Positions 17,274 through 26,498 of a DNA stretch of 64,000 bases are shown here, piece by piece (the first letter of the stretch is position 1; each line of letters begins with the position of its first letter). The notes beneath the pieces were generated by a model. It did not search any database. It was given only the letters and a program-made list of their open reading frames with translations, and was not told where the DNA came from. Both the position numbers and the translations under genes were made by a program. The DNA comes from Chitinophagaceae bacterium DXS (GTDB lineage: Bacteria > Bacteroidota > Bacteroidia > Chitinophagales > Chitinophagaceae): contig CP128386.1 in assembly GCA_030345135.1 (NCBI GenBank), positions 341,129-405,128 on the forward strand, written 5' to 3'.

Positions 17274-18593
17274 ATGAGAAAAAAAAGCTTTAAGCTCACT
17301 GTAGCGCTTTTGTTTACAGCTGCTTTTGTAAATGCACAGAAAGTGCAATACAAAGAGTTTGACCTGGATAACGGCCTGCATGTAATTCTGCACCAGGATA
17401 AAACAGCGCCAGTTGTAGCAGTTTCGGTTATGTATCATGTGGGGTCTAAAAATGAAGACTCTGCCCGTACCGGATTTGCGCATTTCTTTGAACATTTATT
17501 GTTTGAAGGAACAGACAACATAAAGAGAGGTACGTTTATGAAGATCGTTTCATCAAACGGCGGTCAGAACAATGCCAATACAACACAGGACAGAACTTTT
17601 TATTATGAAGTGTTTCCTTCTAATCAGCTGGAGCTTGGCCTTTGGCTGGAAAGTGAGCGCATGCTGCATCCGGTAATAAATGAAGTTGGTGTGAAGACGC
17701 AGAATGAAGTTGTAAAAGAAGAAAAAAGACAGCGCCTCGATAATCAGCCTTATGGAAAGTTCGCGTATGAAATCTTCAGACGTTTGTTTACGGAGCACCC
17801 TTATCGCTGGCAGACTATCGGTTCAATGGAACACCTGGATGCTGCCAGGCTGGACGAGTTCAAAGCATTCTTTAAAAAGTATTATGTTCCCAACAATGCG
17901 GTTTTAAGTATTGCTGGCGACATCGATGTAGACAAAGCAACAACTCTCGCAAAACAATATTTTAGTGCGGTGCCACGCGGCGCAGATATACAGCAGCCTC
18001 ATATACAGGAACCGCCGCTTGCTCATGAAATCGTCGACTCAGTTTATGATGCCAACATTCAAATTCCGGCTATCATGGCTGCATATCGTACACCGGGAAT
18101 GAGCACGCATGATTCCAAAGTGCTTGGGTTAATCTCTTCCATTTTATCCAGTGGAGCAAGCTCTAAACTGTATAAAAAAATGGTGGATGATAAAAAAGAT
18201 GCATTGGAAGTGGGCGCGTTAAACTATGCGTTGGAAGATTACGGCGCTTATATCACTTATGCATTACCAAACAACAATGCGCCATTAACGCAGTTGTTGC
18301 AGGATATTGATGAGGAAGTTGCTTCTCTGCAAGCCAACCTGATCAGCGAATCAGATTACCAGAAAATAATGAACCAGTTTGAAAACGGTTATGTAAGCGC
18401 TAATAGCAGGGTAATTGGTGTAGCTGAAAACCTGGCAGAGGGATATACCTTCTACAACAAGAACACCAATCAGATCAATGAAGAGCTGGACCAGGTACAT
18501 AAAATAACGCGTGAAGAGATAAGAGATGTTGCAAAAAAATATCTCAACAAAGATCAGCGCGTGGTATTGTATTACTTACCTGCTAAACAGTAA
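17274..18593 (+). CDS. M16 family zinc metallopeptidase, catalytic partner
   Basis: The 439-residue exported protein has a signal peptide (KLTVALLFTAAFVNAQ). It carries the inverted zinc motif HxxEH at residues 70-74 (HFFEHLLFEG) with the distal glutamate region NEVVKEEKRQR about 75 residues on, so it should be active. M16 (pitrilysin/PqqL-like) enzymes form clam-shaped chambers from two halves and degrade peptides in the periplasm. The next gene, 32 bases downstream, is an M16 protein without the motif, and the two almost certainly form a heterodimer, as in many M16B pairs. The ATG at 17274 directly precedes the lysine-rich signal peptide. Confidence 0.93.
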   Translation: MRKKSFKLTVALLFTAAFVNAQKVQYKEFDLDNGLHVILHQDKTAPVVAVSVMYHVGSKNEDSARTGFAHFFEHLLFEGTDNIKRGTFMKIVSSNGGQNNANTTQDRTFYYEVFPSNQLELGLWLESERMLHPVINEVGVKTQNEVVKEEKRQRLDNQPYGKFAYEIFRRLFTEHPYRWQTIGSMEHLDAARLDEFKAFFKKYYVPNNAVLSIAGDIDVDKATTLAKQYFSAVPRGADIQQPHIQEPPLAHEIVDSVYDANIQIPAIMAAYRTPGMSTHDSKVLGLISSILSSGASSKLYKKMVDDKKDALEVGALNYALEDYGAYITYALPNNNAPLTQLLQDIDEEVASLQANLISESDYQKIMNQFENGYVSANSRVIGVAENLAEGYTFYNKNTNQINEELDQVHKITREEIRDVAKKYLNKDQRVVLYYLPAKQ

Positions 18594-18625
18594 TTCCGAT
18601 CGTAACCTTTAAACTATTTATTATT

Positions 18626-20707
18626 ATGCGAAAAATAACTTTATATATAGCTGCGGCCTTTCTCATTCAGTCTGTTCAGGCGCAGACAATAGATCGCTCC
18701 AAACCGCCAAAAGCAGGTCCGGCACCCGTTATCACAATAGCGGATCCCGTTATTTACAAACTTTCCAACGGCATAACTGTTTTGGTAGTTGAGAATCACA
18801 AGTTGCCAAAAGTAACAGCTACTTATACTGTTGATGCCGGTCCTATAAAAGAAGGCAGCAAAGCAGGTATTATGAATCTGATGGGACAAATGCTGAATGA
18901 GGGAACGACCTCTAAAACAAAGGCCCGGTTTGATGAAGCGGTTGATCAGATCGGTGCCGACGTGAGCCTGAATTCTTCAGGAGGTTCAGCTTCCGCTTTA
19001 ACGCGTTATTTTGATCAGGCCTTTCTTTTGATGGCAGATGCTTTGCAACATCCTGCATTTAAAGATGAGTCTTTCGATAAATTGAAATCTCAATATATCA
19101 CTGGTCTTAAGGCCAACGAACGCAATGTAAAAGCAATTTCAGCGCGCGCCGGAAATGCTTTGTTGTATGGTCTGGATCATCCTGCTGGCGAATTTGCTAC
19201 GGAAGAAGGCGTACAGAAATTGACGTTGGATGATGCCAAACAGTATTATGCAAAATATATTACACCGTCAAGAGGGTTTCTCACTTTTGTCGGCGACATC
19301 AAACCAGAAGCTGCAAAGGCGCTGGCCGAAAAAGGCTTGGATACGTGGAAAGGAGCTGTGCTAACATTGCCTCAGCTTGCTAACGTAAAAAACGTTGCAG
19401 CTACCGAAATTGATTTGGTCGATGTGCCGAATGCAGTTCAATCAGAGATAAACGTTGCCAACCTGGTTAACATGCCAATGAGTAGCCCTGATTATTTCGC
19501 TACACTGATTGCTAACCAAATTTTGGGTGGAGATTTCAACAGCTATCTTAATATGAACCTTCGCGAAAAACACGGCTTTACCTATGGCGCAAGATCGGGT
19601 ATCAGCGGTGGGCGTTTTCAAACAACATTTACGGCTACCTCATCTGTACGTAATGAAAAAACGGACAGTGCTGTTGCTGAATTTGTAAAAGAGATCAAAC
19701 GCATCAGAACAACGCCGGTTTCCGCAGAAGAACTAAGTGCAGTAAAAACATGGTATACCGGCAACTTTGCATTAGGCATGGAGAATGCTTCGCGCATTGC
19801 CACTTTTGCAACCAATATTTTACTAAACAATCTTCCTAAAGATTTTTACAGAACCTATCTCCAGAAAATAAACGCGGTAACTGCGGCAGACGTACAAAAA
19901 GCTGCTCAGAAATATTTTACCATCAACAATGCGCGCATCGTTGTAACAGGTAAAGCTTCACAAGTTGGAGAAGGATTAAAGAAACTTGGATATCCGGTTA
20001 ATAATTATGATAAATATGCGAAGCCGGTAACTGCAGGCGCTTCATCTAACATTGCAGTTCCTGATGGTAAGAAAGTAGTGAGTGACTTTTTAACGGCCAT
20101 TGGTGGCATTGACAATATCAAGGGCATAAAGTCCACAGTAACAAAAGCAACAATGAGTATGCAAGGAATGAACCTTGATGTGGAAGAACGCAAAAAAGCG
20201 CCAAACAAAACACTAAGGACAATTAGCATGGGTGGCAATGTGGTAAGCAAAGAAGTGTTTGATGGAAACACAGGCTTCAGATCGCAGGGACCAAATCAAA
20301 TGCCTTTGACCGATGACGAATTGAAAGAGAAGAAGATTCAACAAAACATCATTGAACAGGTTGACTACGTAACTGGCAACAATTATAAACTGGCTACCGG
20401 AAAAACCGAAAAAGTTGATGGAAAAGACGCTTATGTAGTTACCGTAACAGTTCCTTCAGGCAAAACCAGGACAGAATATTATGATGTAAATACGCATCTG
20501 CTGGTAAAATCTGAACAGGCAGTTGAAGTAAATGGCATGAACCTGTTACAAACCGTTGAATTATCAGATTATCGCAAGGTAAATGCCGTGATGATGCCCT
20601 ACAAGATCAATCTGACCATTAAAGTTGGGGAGCAACAGCAGAACATGGAAATGAATGTGACCGATATGCAAATGAACACCGAAGTTGCTGATACTGAATT
20701 TAAATAG
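18626..20707 (+). CDS. M16 family protein, non-catalytic partner with C-terminal lipoprotein-carrier-like domain
   Basis: The 693-residue exported protein (signal peptide up to about QSVQAQ) has an N-terminal M16 domain. The zinc motif position reads LMGQMLNEGT, so the HxxEH ligands are absent. Residues up to about 450 cover the two M16 halves, including REKHGFTYGARSGI. The final 220 residues (about 470-693) are an added beta-rich domain with patterns like FLTAIGGIDNIKGI, KMRT-type strands and YYDVNTHLLVKSEQ, resembling LolA/LolB-like lipid-binding folds. It probably supplies the chamber's R/Y substrate-binding half for the preceding protease. The terminator lies directly downstream. Confidence 0.9.
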   Translation: MRKITLYIAAAFLIQSVQAQTIDRSKPPKAGPAPVITIADPVIYKLSNGITVLVVENHKLPKVTATYTVDAGPIKEGSKAGIMNLMGQMLNEGTTSKTKARFDEAVDQIGADVSLNSSGGSASALTRYFDQAFLLMADALQHPAFKDESFDKLKSQYITGLKANERNVKAISARAGNALLYGLDHPAGEFATEEGVQKLTLDDAKQYYAKYITPSRGFLTFVGDIKPEAAKALAEKGLDTWKGAVLTLPQLANVKNVAATEIDLVDVPNAVQSEINVANLVNMPMSSPDYFATLIANQILGGDFNSYLNMNLREKHGFTYGARSGISGGRFQTTFTATSSVRNEKTDSAVAEFVKEIKRIRTTPVSAEELSAVKTWYTGNFALGMENASRIATFATNILLNNLPKDFYRTYLQKINAVTAADVQKAAQKYFTINNARIVVTGKASQVGEGLKKLGYPVNNYDKYAKPVTAGASSNIAVPDGKKVVSDFLTAIGGIDNIKGIKSTVTKATMSMQGMNLDVEERKKAPNKTLRTISMGGNVVSKEVFDGNTGFRSQGPNQMPLTDDELKEKKIQQNIIEQVDYVTGNNYKLATGKTEKVDGKDAYVVTVTVPSGKTRTEYYDVNTHLLVKSEQAVEVNGMNLLQTVELSDYRKVNAVMMPYKINLTIKVGEQQQNMEMNVTDMQMNTEVADTEFK

Positions 20708-20730
20708 AGGCTAACGCTTTGAAAATGAAG

Positions 20731-20760
20731 ACCGTCTTACTAAATAAGACGGTTTTTCTT
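20731..20760 (+). terminator. Rho-independent terminator of the M16 operon
   Basis: ACCGTCTTA (20731-20739) pairs with TAAGACGGT (20745-20753) and is followed by TTTTCTTTTC. Confidence 0.87.
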
Positions 20761-20856
20761 TTCTTTGAGGCATCAAATTTGGTAATCAAATAAATCATCT
20801 ATTCCTTCGTAATAGATTCTATTATCTTTACCAGTCTTATTATAGAAAAAAGTACT

Positions 20857-22011
20857 ATGACAAAGCGTATTGCAATATTTGGTTCTACTGGTTCAATTGG
20901 CACGCAGGCACTGGATGTGATCAGGACAAATCCGGATAAATTTTCGGCCGAAGTTCTTACTGCGCATACCAATGAGGAATTGCTGATCCGCCAGGCGCTT
21001 GAGTTCCAGCCCAACATAGTAGTGATCGGTGATGAAAGAAAATATCATAAAGTAAAGGAGGCGTTAGCCAAAACACATATAAAGGTTTTTGCAGGTGAAC
21101 AATCGTTAGATGAAGTAGCCGCTATGGATTGTTACGATTTTATGCTGGCCGCGATTGTTGGGTATGCAGGATTGAAACCTACGCTCCAGGCGCTGGAAAA
21201 CGGCAAGGCCATTGGTTTGGCTAATAAGGAAACATTGGTGGTAGCTGGAGATCTGGTGATGCAAAAAGCAATGGAAAAGAAAGTGCCGGTTATTCCTGTG
21301 GACAGCGAGCATTCCGCGATCTTCCAATGCCTGATTGGTGAGTCGCGCAACAAAATAGAAAAGGTAATTTTAACGGCGAGCGGTGGTCCTTTTCTTGGAA
21401 AGAAACCAAACTTCCTGGTAAATGTTAAGCGTGATCACGCGCTGCAGCATCCGAACTGGAGTATGGGCGCCAAAATATCTATTGACTCTGCAACACTGAT
21501 GAATAAAGGTCTTGAGATGATTGAAGCCCGTTGGTTATTCAATCTTCAACCTGATCAGATCCAGGTGGTTATCCATCCGCAAAGCATTATCCACAGTATG
21601 GTTCAATTTGAGGATGGCAGTATTAAAGCTCAAATGGGATTGCCGGATATGAAGCTGCCTATTCAGTACGCAATGGCTTTTCCGCATCGCATTCCCAATA
21701 AATTTCCGCGATACGATTTCAGAAAGCCTGGTACGTTAACCTTTGAAGAGCCAGACATCAGAACGTTCCGTAACCTGGTGCTTGCTACTGACGCCTTGTT
21801 TAAAGGAGGAAATGTACCCTGCGTGCTAAACGCAGCCAATGAAATCGCTGTTTTTGCTTTCCTGCGCAATCGTATTGGATTCCTGGACATCACAGAAATG
21901 GTGGAAAGAACAATTGATAAAATACCTTTCATTGAAAAGCCAACCCTGGAAGAGTACTTTGAAAGCGATGCAGAGGCGCGTAATTTCGCCGCTTCACTGA
22001 TTCAGATGTAA
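20857..22011 (+). CDS. dxr: 1-deoxy-D-xylulose 5-phosphate reductoisomerase
   Basis: The 384-residue cytoplasmic enzyme catalyses the NADPH-dependent conversion of DXP to MEP, the committed step of the non-mevalonate isoprenoid pathway. The N-terminus carries the nucleotide loop GSTGSIGTQALDV. NKETLVVAGDLV and DSEHSAIFQCL (metal-binding Asp and Glu), then TASGGPF, SIDSATLMNKGLEMIEA and HPQSIIHSMVQFEDGS are all in place. It is followed 132 bases later by rseP on the same strand, a frequent neighbour pair in Bacteroidota. Confidence 0.97.
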   Translation: MTKRIAIFGSTGSIGTQALDVIRTNPDKFSAEVLTAHTNEELLIRQALEFQPNIVVIGDERKYHKVKEALAKTHIKVFAGEQSLDEVAAMDCYDFMLAAIVGYAGLKPTLQALENGKAIGLANKETLVVAGDLVMQKAMEKKVPVIPVDSEHSAIFQCLIGESRNKIEKVILTASGGPFLGKKPNFLVNVKRDHALQHPNWSMGAKISIDSATLMNKGLEMIEARWLFNLQPDQIQVVIHPQSIIHSMVQFEDGSIKAQMGLPDMKLPIQYAMAFPHRIPNKFPRYDFRKPGTLTFEEPDIRTFRNLVLATDALFKGGNVPCVLNAANEIAVFAFLRNRIGFLDITEMVERTIDKIPFIEKPTLEEYFESDAEARNFAASLIQM

Positions 22012-22143
22012 AACATTGTTTTTGCCATTCGTGTAAAACACGCATTTATAAGATTACATTTAGAATACTGTAGATATATTTGAGACCGTTAAACTCAACA
22101 TTAATTAATAAAACATATCCCTGCGGGGCATAACAAACAAGCA

Positions 22144-23493
22144 ATGATATTATTAGCTATAGACTGGAGTAGTGTTGGAATCAAGGCTTTGCAATTTATC
22201 CTCTCTTTTTCCATTCTCGTTACCCTACATGAACTTGGACACTTTGTTACGGCAAAATGGTTTGGTTGCCGGGTTGAAAAGTTCTACCTGTTCTTTAACC
22301 CCTGGTTTAGTCTTTGGAAGAAAAAAATTGGTGAAACCGAATATGGTATCGGTTGGGTTCCGTTTGGCGGATATGTGAAAATATCCGGGATGGTGGACGA
22401 AAGCATGGATAAAGAACAAATGAAACTTCCTCCTCAACCTTATGAATTCAGAAGCAAGCCGGCCTGGCAGCGCCTGATTATCATGGTGGGTGGTGTTGTA
22501 GTAAACCTGTTATTGGGATTCTTTATTTATGCAATGATGCTGTGGTCATGGGGTGAAGAATACATTCCAACGAATCAAATGACATATGGCATTGCTGCAG
22601 ACTCTTTGGCACAGACAATTGGCTTAAGAGACGGCGATAAAATATTGAGTGTTGATGGAAAATACGTTGAGAAATTTAAGGCAATTCCTTTCAACGTTAT
22701 TCTTGATGATGCCAAATCTTTACAGGTTGACAGAAATGGTGAGCATGTAAATATCAATATTCCGGACAAGTTTGCCGGCACGTTGATCAGTTATAAGGAT
22801 CTGAATTTTATTGATGTCCGCATTCCTTTTACTGCCATTGACAGTGTGATTGATACATCGGTGGCAAAGAGAGCTGGCCTGATGAAAGGTGATAAGATCA
22901 TTAAACTGAATGAAAACAAAGTTGAATTTTTTAATGATTTTAAACGACAAATAGCGGCCAACAAAGGCAAGCAAATTTCGTTGACTTACCTGCGTGGTGC
23001 GGATACATTAAATACGTCTTTAACTGTGCCACAGGCCGGCGCAATTGGATTATTTAATACCGATCCTTCCAAATTGATTAAGATCAAAGAGATTAAATAC
23101 ACTTTCTTTGAATCTTTTCCTGCAGGTTTCCGTAAGAGCATCGAAACCCTGCGATCCTACTGGTTGCAGCTGAAACTTATTTTCAGCGGTAAAGTGAAAG
23201 CAAGTGAATCAGTGGGAAGCCTGATCAGCATCGGCAACATGTTCTCTTCTCAATGGGATTGGCAGAACTTCTGGAGCCTGACGGCATTCTTCTCCATAGT
23301 GCTCGCGTTCATGAATATATTGCCGATTCCGGCACTGGATGGAGGACATGCTTTGTTCTGCATCATCGAAATGGTCACCGGCCGCAAGCCAAGTGACAAA
23401 TTCATGGAGTATGCACAAATGGCGGGTATGGTGTTGTTGCTGGGATTGATGGCTTACGCGTTGGGATTGGATTTCTGGAGACTGTTTAAATAA
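22144..23493 (+). CDS. rseP: RIP metalloprotease RseP (site-2 protease)
   Basis: The 449-residue inner-membrane zinc protease cuts transmembrane anti-sigma factors and signal-peptide remnants. The first membrane helix carries HELGH at residues 29-33 and the last has the second metal motif NILPIPALDGGH (about 391-402). Two PDZ-like domains lie between (about 130-310; LRDGDKILSVDGKYV and LMKGDKIIKLNENKV). Membrane segments are visible near 5-25, 110-135, 370-395 and 420-445. A TATATTTG box at 22075-22082 fits the Bacteroidota -7 element, so it may have its own promoter as well as read-through from dxr. Confidence 0.95.
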   Translation: MILLAIDWSSVGIKALQFILSFSILVTLHELGHFVTAKWFGCRVEKFYLFFNPWFSLWKKKIGETEYGIGWVPFGGYVKISGMVDESMDKEQMKLPPQPYEFRSKPAWQRLIIMVGGVVVNLLLGFFIYAMMLWSWGEEYIPTNQMTYGIAADSLAQTIGLRDGDKILSVDGKYVEKFKAIPFNVILDDAKSLQVDRNGEHVNINIPDKFAGTLISYKDLNFIDVRIPFTAIDSVIDTSVAKRAGLMKGDKIIKLNENKVEFFNDFKRQIAANKGKQISLTYLRGADTLNTSLTVPQAGAIGLFNTDPSKLIKIKEIKYTFFESFPAGFRKSIETLRSYWLQLKLIFSGKVKASESVGSLISIGNMFSSQWDWQNFWSLTAFFSIVLAFMNILPIPALDGGHALFCIIEMVTGRKPSDKFMEYAQMAGMVLLLGLMAYALGLDFWRLFK

Positions 23494-23564
23494 TTGAAAA
23501 TTGAAAGTTGACAATTGAAAATGTGCGAATGTGAGAATGTGCAAATATGCAAATGTGCAAACTA
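23494..23564. repeat. Intergenic repeat: TTGAAAR heptamers joined to AATGTGCR octamers
   Basis: Directly after rseP come four 7-bp units (TTGAAAA, TTGAAAG, TTGACAA, TTGAAAA), then five 8-bp units (AATGTGCG, AATGTGAG, AATGTGCA, AATATGCA, AATGTGCA). A close copy with the same order occurs at 61857-61921. It is non-coding. Confidence 0.8.
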
Positions 23565-23602
23565 TTCTGACGCAAGAGCAAGATTTTGCTCGATAAGGTT
23601 AT

Positions 23603-23639
23603 AATAAAATGGGCCCGATTTAATCGGGCCCATTTTATT
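23603..23639. terminator. Strong bidirectional terminator between rseP and the MutS-like gene
   Basis: The perfect 18-bp arms (23603-23620 and 23622-23639), core AATGGGCCCGATT, are flanked by A-rich and T-rich ends on the two sides, so the hairpin can terminate both convergent transcripts. Confidence 0.9.
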
Positions 23640-23694
23640 TATTTAGAAACTTCCTGGGTAAACACGACGCAATGGAGGTTTAGATCGTTCATCA

Positions 23695-23774
23695 TTTACA
23701 TATTCACCCATCTGCACATTCGCTCATTCGCGCATCTGCACATTCGCACATTTGCAAATTCACCCATCTGCACA
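23695..23774. repeat. Octamer repeat array, inverted relative to the copy after rseP
   Basis: Eight-base units such as TGCACATT, CGCTCATT, CGCGCATC and CGCACATT run up to the stop codon of the MutS-like gene. On the other strand they read AATGTGCA-type units, matching the array at 23519-23560. Confidence 0.75.
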
Positions 23775-25574
23775 TTAAACCTCTATTCCGATCTTCTTCA
23801 TCAGTATCGACGCATTGAGGCTTTGGCAGATGCCTTTTTTTAATTTGTAGTCGAAGAATAATTCGTCATGGGCAACCTGTACATCAAAATGATAATTATG
23901 GATGGCTTCCGGAAAACTATTTTCCAATTGCGCCAGTTCCACATCATGTGTTGCAATAACGGCCACGGCTTGTTGATGGATTAGCTGTTTGATCAAAGCT
24001 TTTGAACCAGTATGACGATCGAGTGAGTTTGTGCCACGGAGTATCTCATCCAGCAAAATAAAAACCTGCTCTTTGTTATTCACCGCTTCTATAATGAGGC
24101 GAAGCTTCTTCAGTTCAGCATAGAACGTTGAAGTGTTGTCAGCCAGATTATCCGCAATGCGCATACTCGACATCAGTTTAATAGGTGATATTGTAAATGA
24201 TGCGGCACACACAGGGGCTCCCATTAACGCCAGAACAGCATTAACACCAATGCTCCGTAAAAATGTACTTTTCCCACCCATGTTCGAGCCGGTGATGATG
24301 CTGACTTTTCCCAAGCCTTCTAACCCAAAACTGTTGTCAACTCTTTTTCCTTCCGCAATCAAGGGATGGCCGATGTTATGGCCATTCAACGTGAAATGCG
24401 AAGTTGAAATGGATGGAAAGCTCCATGCTGGTTGATTGAAATGGAGTGTCGCCAGGCCAGATATTACTTCCATCTGGGCAATGGCATTAAACCAGTGAGA
24501 GGTAGTTTGTTGATTGTTCTTTTTCCATTTGTTCAGTGCCAGGATCTGGTGAAGATCCCATAGCAAAAATGTATTCAAAATGTAGAAGGCAAAAACATTC
24601 AGACGTACGTCAAAGCGGCCAAGAATATTTTTGAGACCAAGAATTTCAGCAGACGCTTTTGACGAGCCTTTTACCTGTATGTTTCTTTTGATGGATTGAA
24701 TTAACGGGGACGAGAAGCTGTTGTTCTCAATATGTTCCAGTTGTTTGTGCAAGGTGTTTACTTCCGTTACAATTCTGGAAAGTAAGTTGTAGGTCTCATG
24801 CAGTTTTTTGCTAATGGAAAAAGCAAATATCATGAAGGCGAAAACAAGCGTATAGAACAAAGGCGCACTGATTATATCTGCAAGATGAAGAATGGTCACT
24901 GTAATCGTAATCACCGGAAAACCATATGCCAGCAATTTCCATGCTTTATGATCGTACAATGGCGGAAGTTGCATCCAGTTTTCAATTCTTTTTTCAGTGC
25001 GAAGCGACAGTGGTTCAGCCGTTCCAAACGATTGGAATTGATGCCGCCATGTTGTGTCCTGTGCGACTTCCTTTACTGCTTGCTGCGTCAACAGGATCTC
25101 TTCTTTGGATTGATGACTCAGCAGACGATCTGCCAGCAACTGTCTTCCTTGTTCACTCGTTGCCCGGTTGAGATATTGATAGATGGAGGCTTTACCGAAG
25201 ATGTCAAGATCATGTGCATATACATGCTGTTCGGGCTCGTAATTTTTGCCGTCAAACCGGCTATGATAATTGCCATTAAGCAATGCTACCTCTTCTTCAT
25301 TTATTTTTAAAAGACGCTCAAGGTTAAGCAGTTTATTTTTCAGATCGGTGTCAAAGGAAACTGCAATTAAAAAGACAGCGATACCCACAATTGCAGACAA
25401 AATGATGATCCAGCTGGAGAACTGCCAGGTAAATCTCACAAGCAGAATTGTCGCGACAACAATGAAAAAGCGCATCCAGGCAGCTCTTCTTCTTTTGGCG
25501 GCAATTGTTTCCAGCTGCGATTTTAGCGTTGTAATATTTTCCTGGTATGTCTGTAAGGGCATATTTACGTTCAT
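23775..25574 (-). CDS. Membrane-associated MutS-family ATPase (lacks mismatch-recognition domain)
   Basis: The 599-residue protein has two hydrophobic segments near residues 35-70, two more near 215-250, a coiled-coil lever region, and a C-terminal MutS ATPase domain. The ATPase shows Walker A GSNMGGKST (about 428-436), MRIADNLADNTSTFYAELK, Walker B VFILLDEILRGTNSLDRH (about 500) and the ATHDVELA switch. It lacks the N-terminal mismatch-binding domain of MutS1 and the Smr domain of MutS2. It belongs to the MutS-related group common in Bacteroidota, whose role is unknown, perhaps branched-DNA binding. It ends just before the octamer array. Confidence 0.87.
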   Translation of the reverse strand: MNVNMPLQTYQENITTLKSQLETIAAKRRRAAWMRFFIVVATILLVRFTWQFSSWIIILSAIVGIAVFLIAVSFDTDLKNKLLNLERLLKINEEEVALLNGNYHSRFDGKNYEPEQHVYAHDLDIFGKASIYQYLNRATSEQGRQLLADRLLSHQSKEEILLTQQAVKEVAQDTTWRHQFQSFGTAEPLSLRTEKRIENWMQLPPLYDHKAWKLLAYGFPVITITVTILHLADIISAPLFYTLVFAFMIFAFSISKKLHETYNLLSRIVTEVNTLHKQLEHIENNSFSSPLIQSIKRNIQVKGSSKASAEILGLKNILGRFDVRLNVFAFYILNTFLLWDLHQILALNKWKKNNQQTTSHWFNAIAQMEVISGLATLHFNQPAWSFPSISTSHFTLNGHNIGHPLIAEGKRVDNSFGLEGLGKVSIITGSNMGGKSTFLRSIGVNAVLALMGAPVCAASFTISPIKLMSSMRIADNLADNTSTFYAELKKLRLIIEAVNNKEQVFILLDEILRGTNSLDRHTGSKALIKQLIHQQAVAVIATHDVELAQLENSFPEAIHNYHFDVQVAHDELFFDYKLKKGICQSLNASILMKKIGIEV

Positions 25575-25736
25575 AGCTGTGAAGATAAGAAGGAAGCTTA
25601 AAGCCCAAAGCCTAAAGCTTAAAGCCGGGACCAGAAACGGCGCTGCGTTTGCTATCTTTTAACAGGCGCGATTGTTTGAAATGAGGCAAAACCGGAAAAC
25701 TTTCGTAAATTTGTCCTCCCATAAAAGTTCTTTGAT

Positions 25737-25776
25737 AGGGAGGTGATGAGGTGTGAGGCGTAAGGTATAAGGTGTG
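25737..25776. repeat. Heptamer repeat (AGG-plus-four units), copy upstream of tmRNA
   Basis: The region contains AGGTGTG AGGCGTA AGGTATA AGGTGTG in tandem, the same family as at 10029-10082. A loosely complementary stretch (CACATCTAACATCACACACC) follows at 25831-25850, so a hairpin around tmRNA's upstream region is possible. Confidence 0.6.
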
Positions 25777-25871
25777 GAGAGCTACTTTATTGAAAAGGTT
25801 GCCGACCAAAAACACAGTCGGCCTGCACTAAAACACATCTAACATCACACACCTAACATCGTACATAACCC

Positions 25872-26244
25872 GGGGCTGTACTGGTTTTGACAGCATAGGT
25901 TACGGTAGGTGTAAGCATGCAGTGCGTTGTATAATTAGCACTTTAATCTGAATATTCAAACTTCAAATGGCAATACACAGTATGCCATGGCTGCCTAATC
26001 AGTGATTAGATAGTCATTAGGGCCGCGTTGAGCAGGTTGTTCTGTTACCAGGCTCCGCCGCCGACTCAAAACTAAACACAGAATGCTGTAACGGAAGGCT
26101 GTGACCGTTACAAAAGACTATCCAGCTAAGCGACAGATTGGTTTGTTCATTTCCTGTTTGCCGCCGACAAGTAATAATGGAATAAGCATGTAGAAAGCTT
26201 ATGGTAAATATGTTTGGACAGGGGTTCGATCCCCCTCAGCTCCA
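25872..26244 (+). ncRNA. ssrA: Transfer-messenger RNA (tmRNA)
   Basis: The 5' end GGGGCTGTACTGGTTTTGACAG and the 3' end GGGGTTCGATCCCCCTCAGCTCC with A discriminator form the tRNA-Ala-like acceptor and T arm: GGGGCTG pairs with CAGCTCC and GGGG with CCCC around TTCGATC. The terminal CCA is not encoded (genome reads ACAA). The tag frame starts at GGC 25969 and ends at TAA 25996-25998, encoding GNTQYAMAA, which after the initial tmRNA-borne alanine gives a Bacteroidota-type degradation tag ending YAMAA. tmRNA with SmpB rescues stalled ribosomes. The length of about 373 bases is normal. A hairpin terminator follows immediately. Confidence 0.96.
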
Positions 26245-26248
26245 CAAA

Positions 26249-26294
26249 TGAGGTATATAGGGCCGCTCCAGGCCTTGTATACCTCAATTTTTTT
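26249..26294 (+). terminator. tmRNA terminator
   Basis: TGAGGTATA (26249-26257) pairs with TATACCTCA (26278-26286), with an inner GGCC/GGCC stem, and is followed by TTTTTTT. Confidence 0.85.
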
Positions 26295-26309
26295 CCTGAC
26301 ATTGAATAA

Positions 26310-26498
26310 ATGACCTCTGATGAAATCCGGCAAAAACTTCGAGATATCGTTGGAGGAACTATCCTCGAGAAACAGAAGGATCCTTGCACAGCAATCAGAA
26401 ACATCTTATGCCGAAGCTTTGAAACAGGTCCAACAGTTAAAAGCAAATTCGAAAGTAGGGCAATCATTGAAAGCCAGGGTTCACGCAACGAGCGCTAA
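26310..26498 (+). pseudogene. Truncated N-terminus of a polyvalent-protein-kinase-like gene
   Basis: The 62-codon frame begins MTSDEIRQKLRDIVGGTI and contains DPCTAIRNILCRSFETGPTVKSKFESRAIIE, then ends abruptly. From memory this matches the first 50-55 residues of Bacteroidota mobile-element proteins annotated as putative polyvalent protein kinases, whose full proteins are several hundred residues. Only the amino-terminal part remains here. It lies 65 bases past the 3' end of ssrA, a classical integration site, so it is probably debris of an excised or decayed element. The family assignment is from recollection and should be treated as moderate. Confidence 0.5.

Noticed and set aside
24798-25310. 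170-codon plus-strand frame
   Set aside because: It is opposite the MutS-family gene; rich in rare combinations and cysteines, with no recognisable domain.
26147-26488. 113-codon minus-strand frame over the tmRNA 3' end
   Set aside because: It is antisense to tmRNA; the RGIEPLSKHIYH-type peptide is a typical false product of translating the tRNA-like end.
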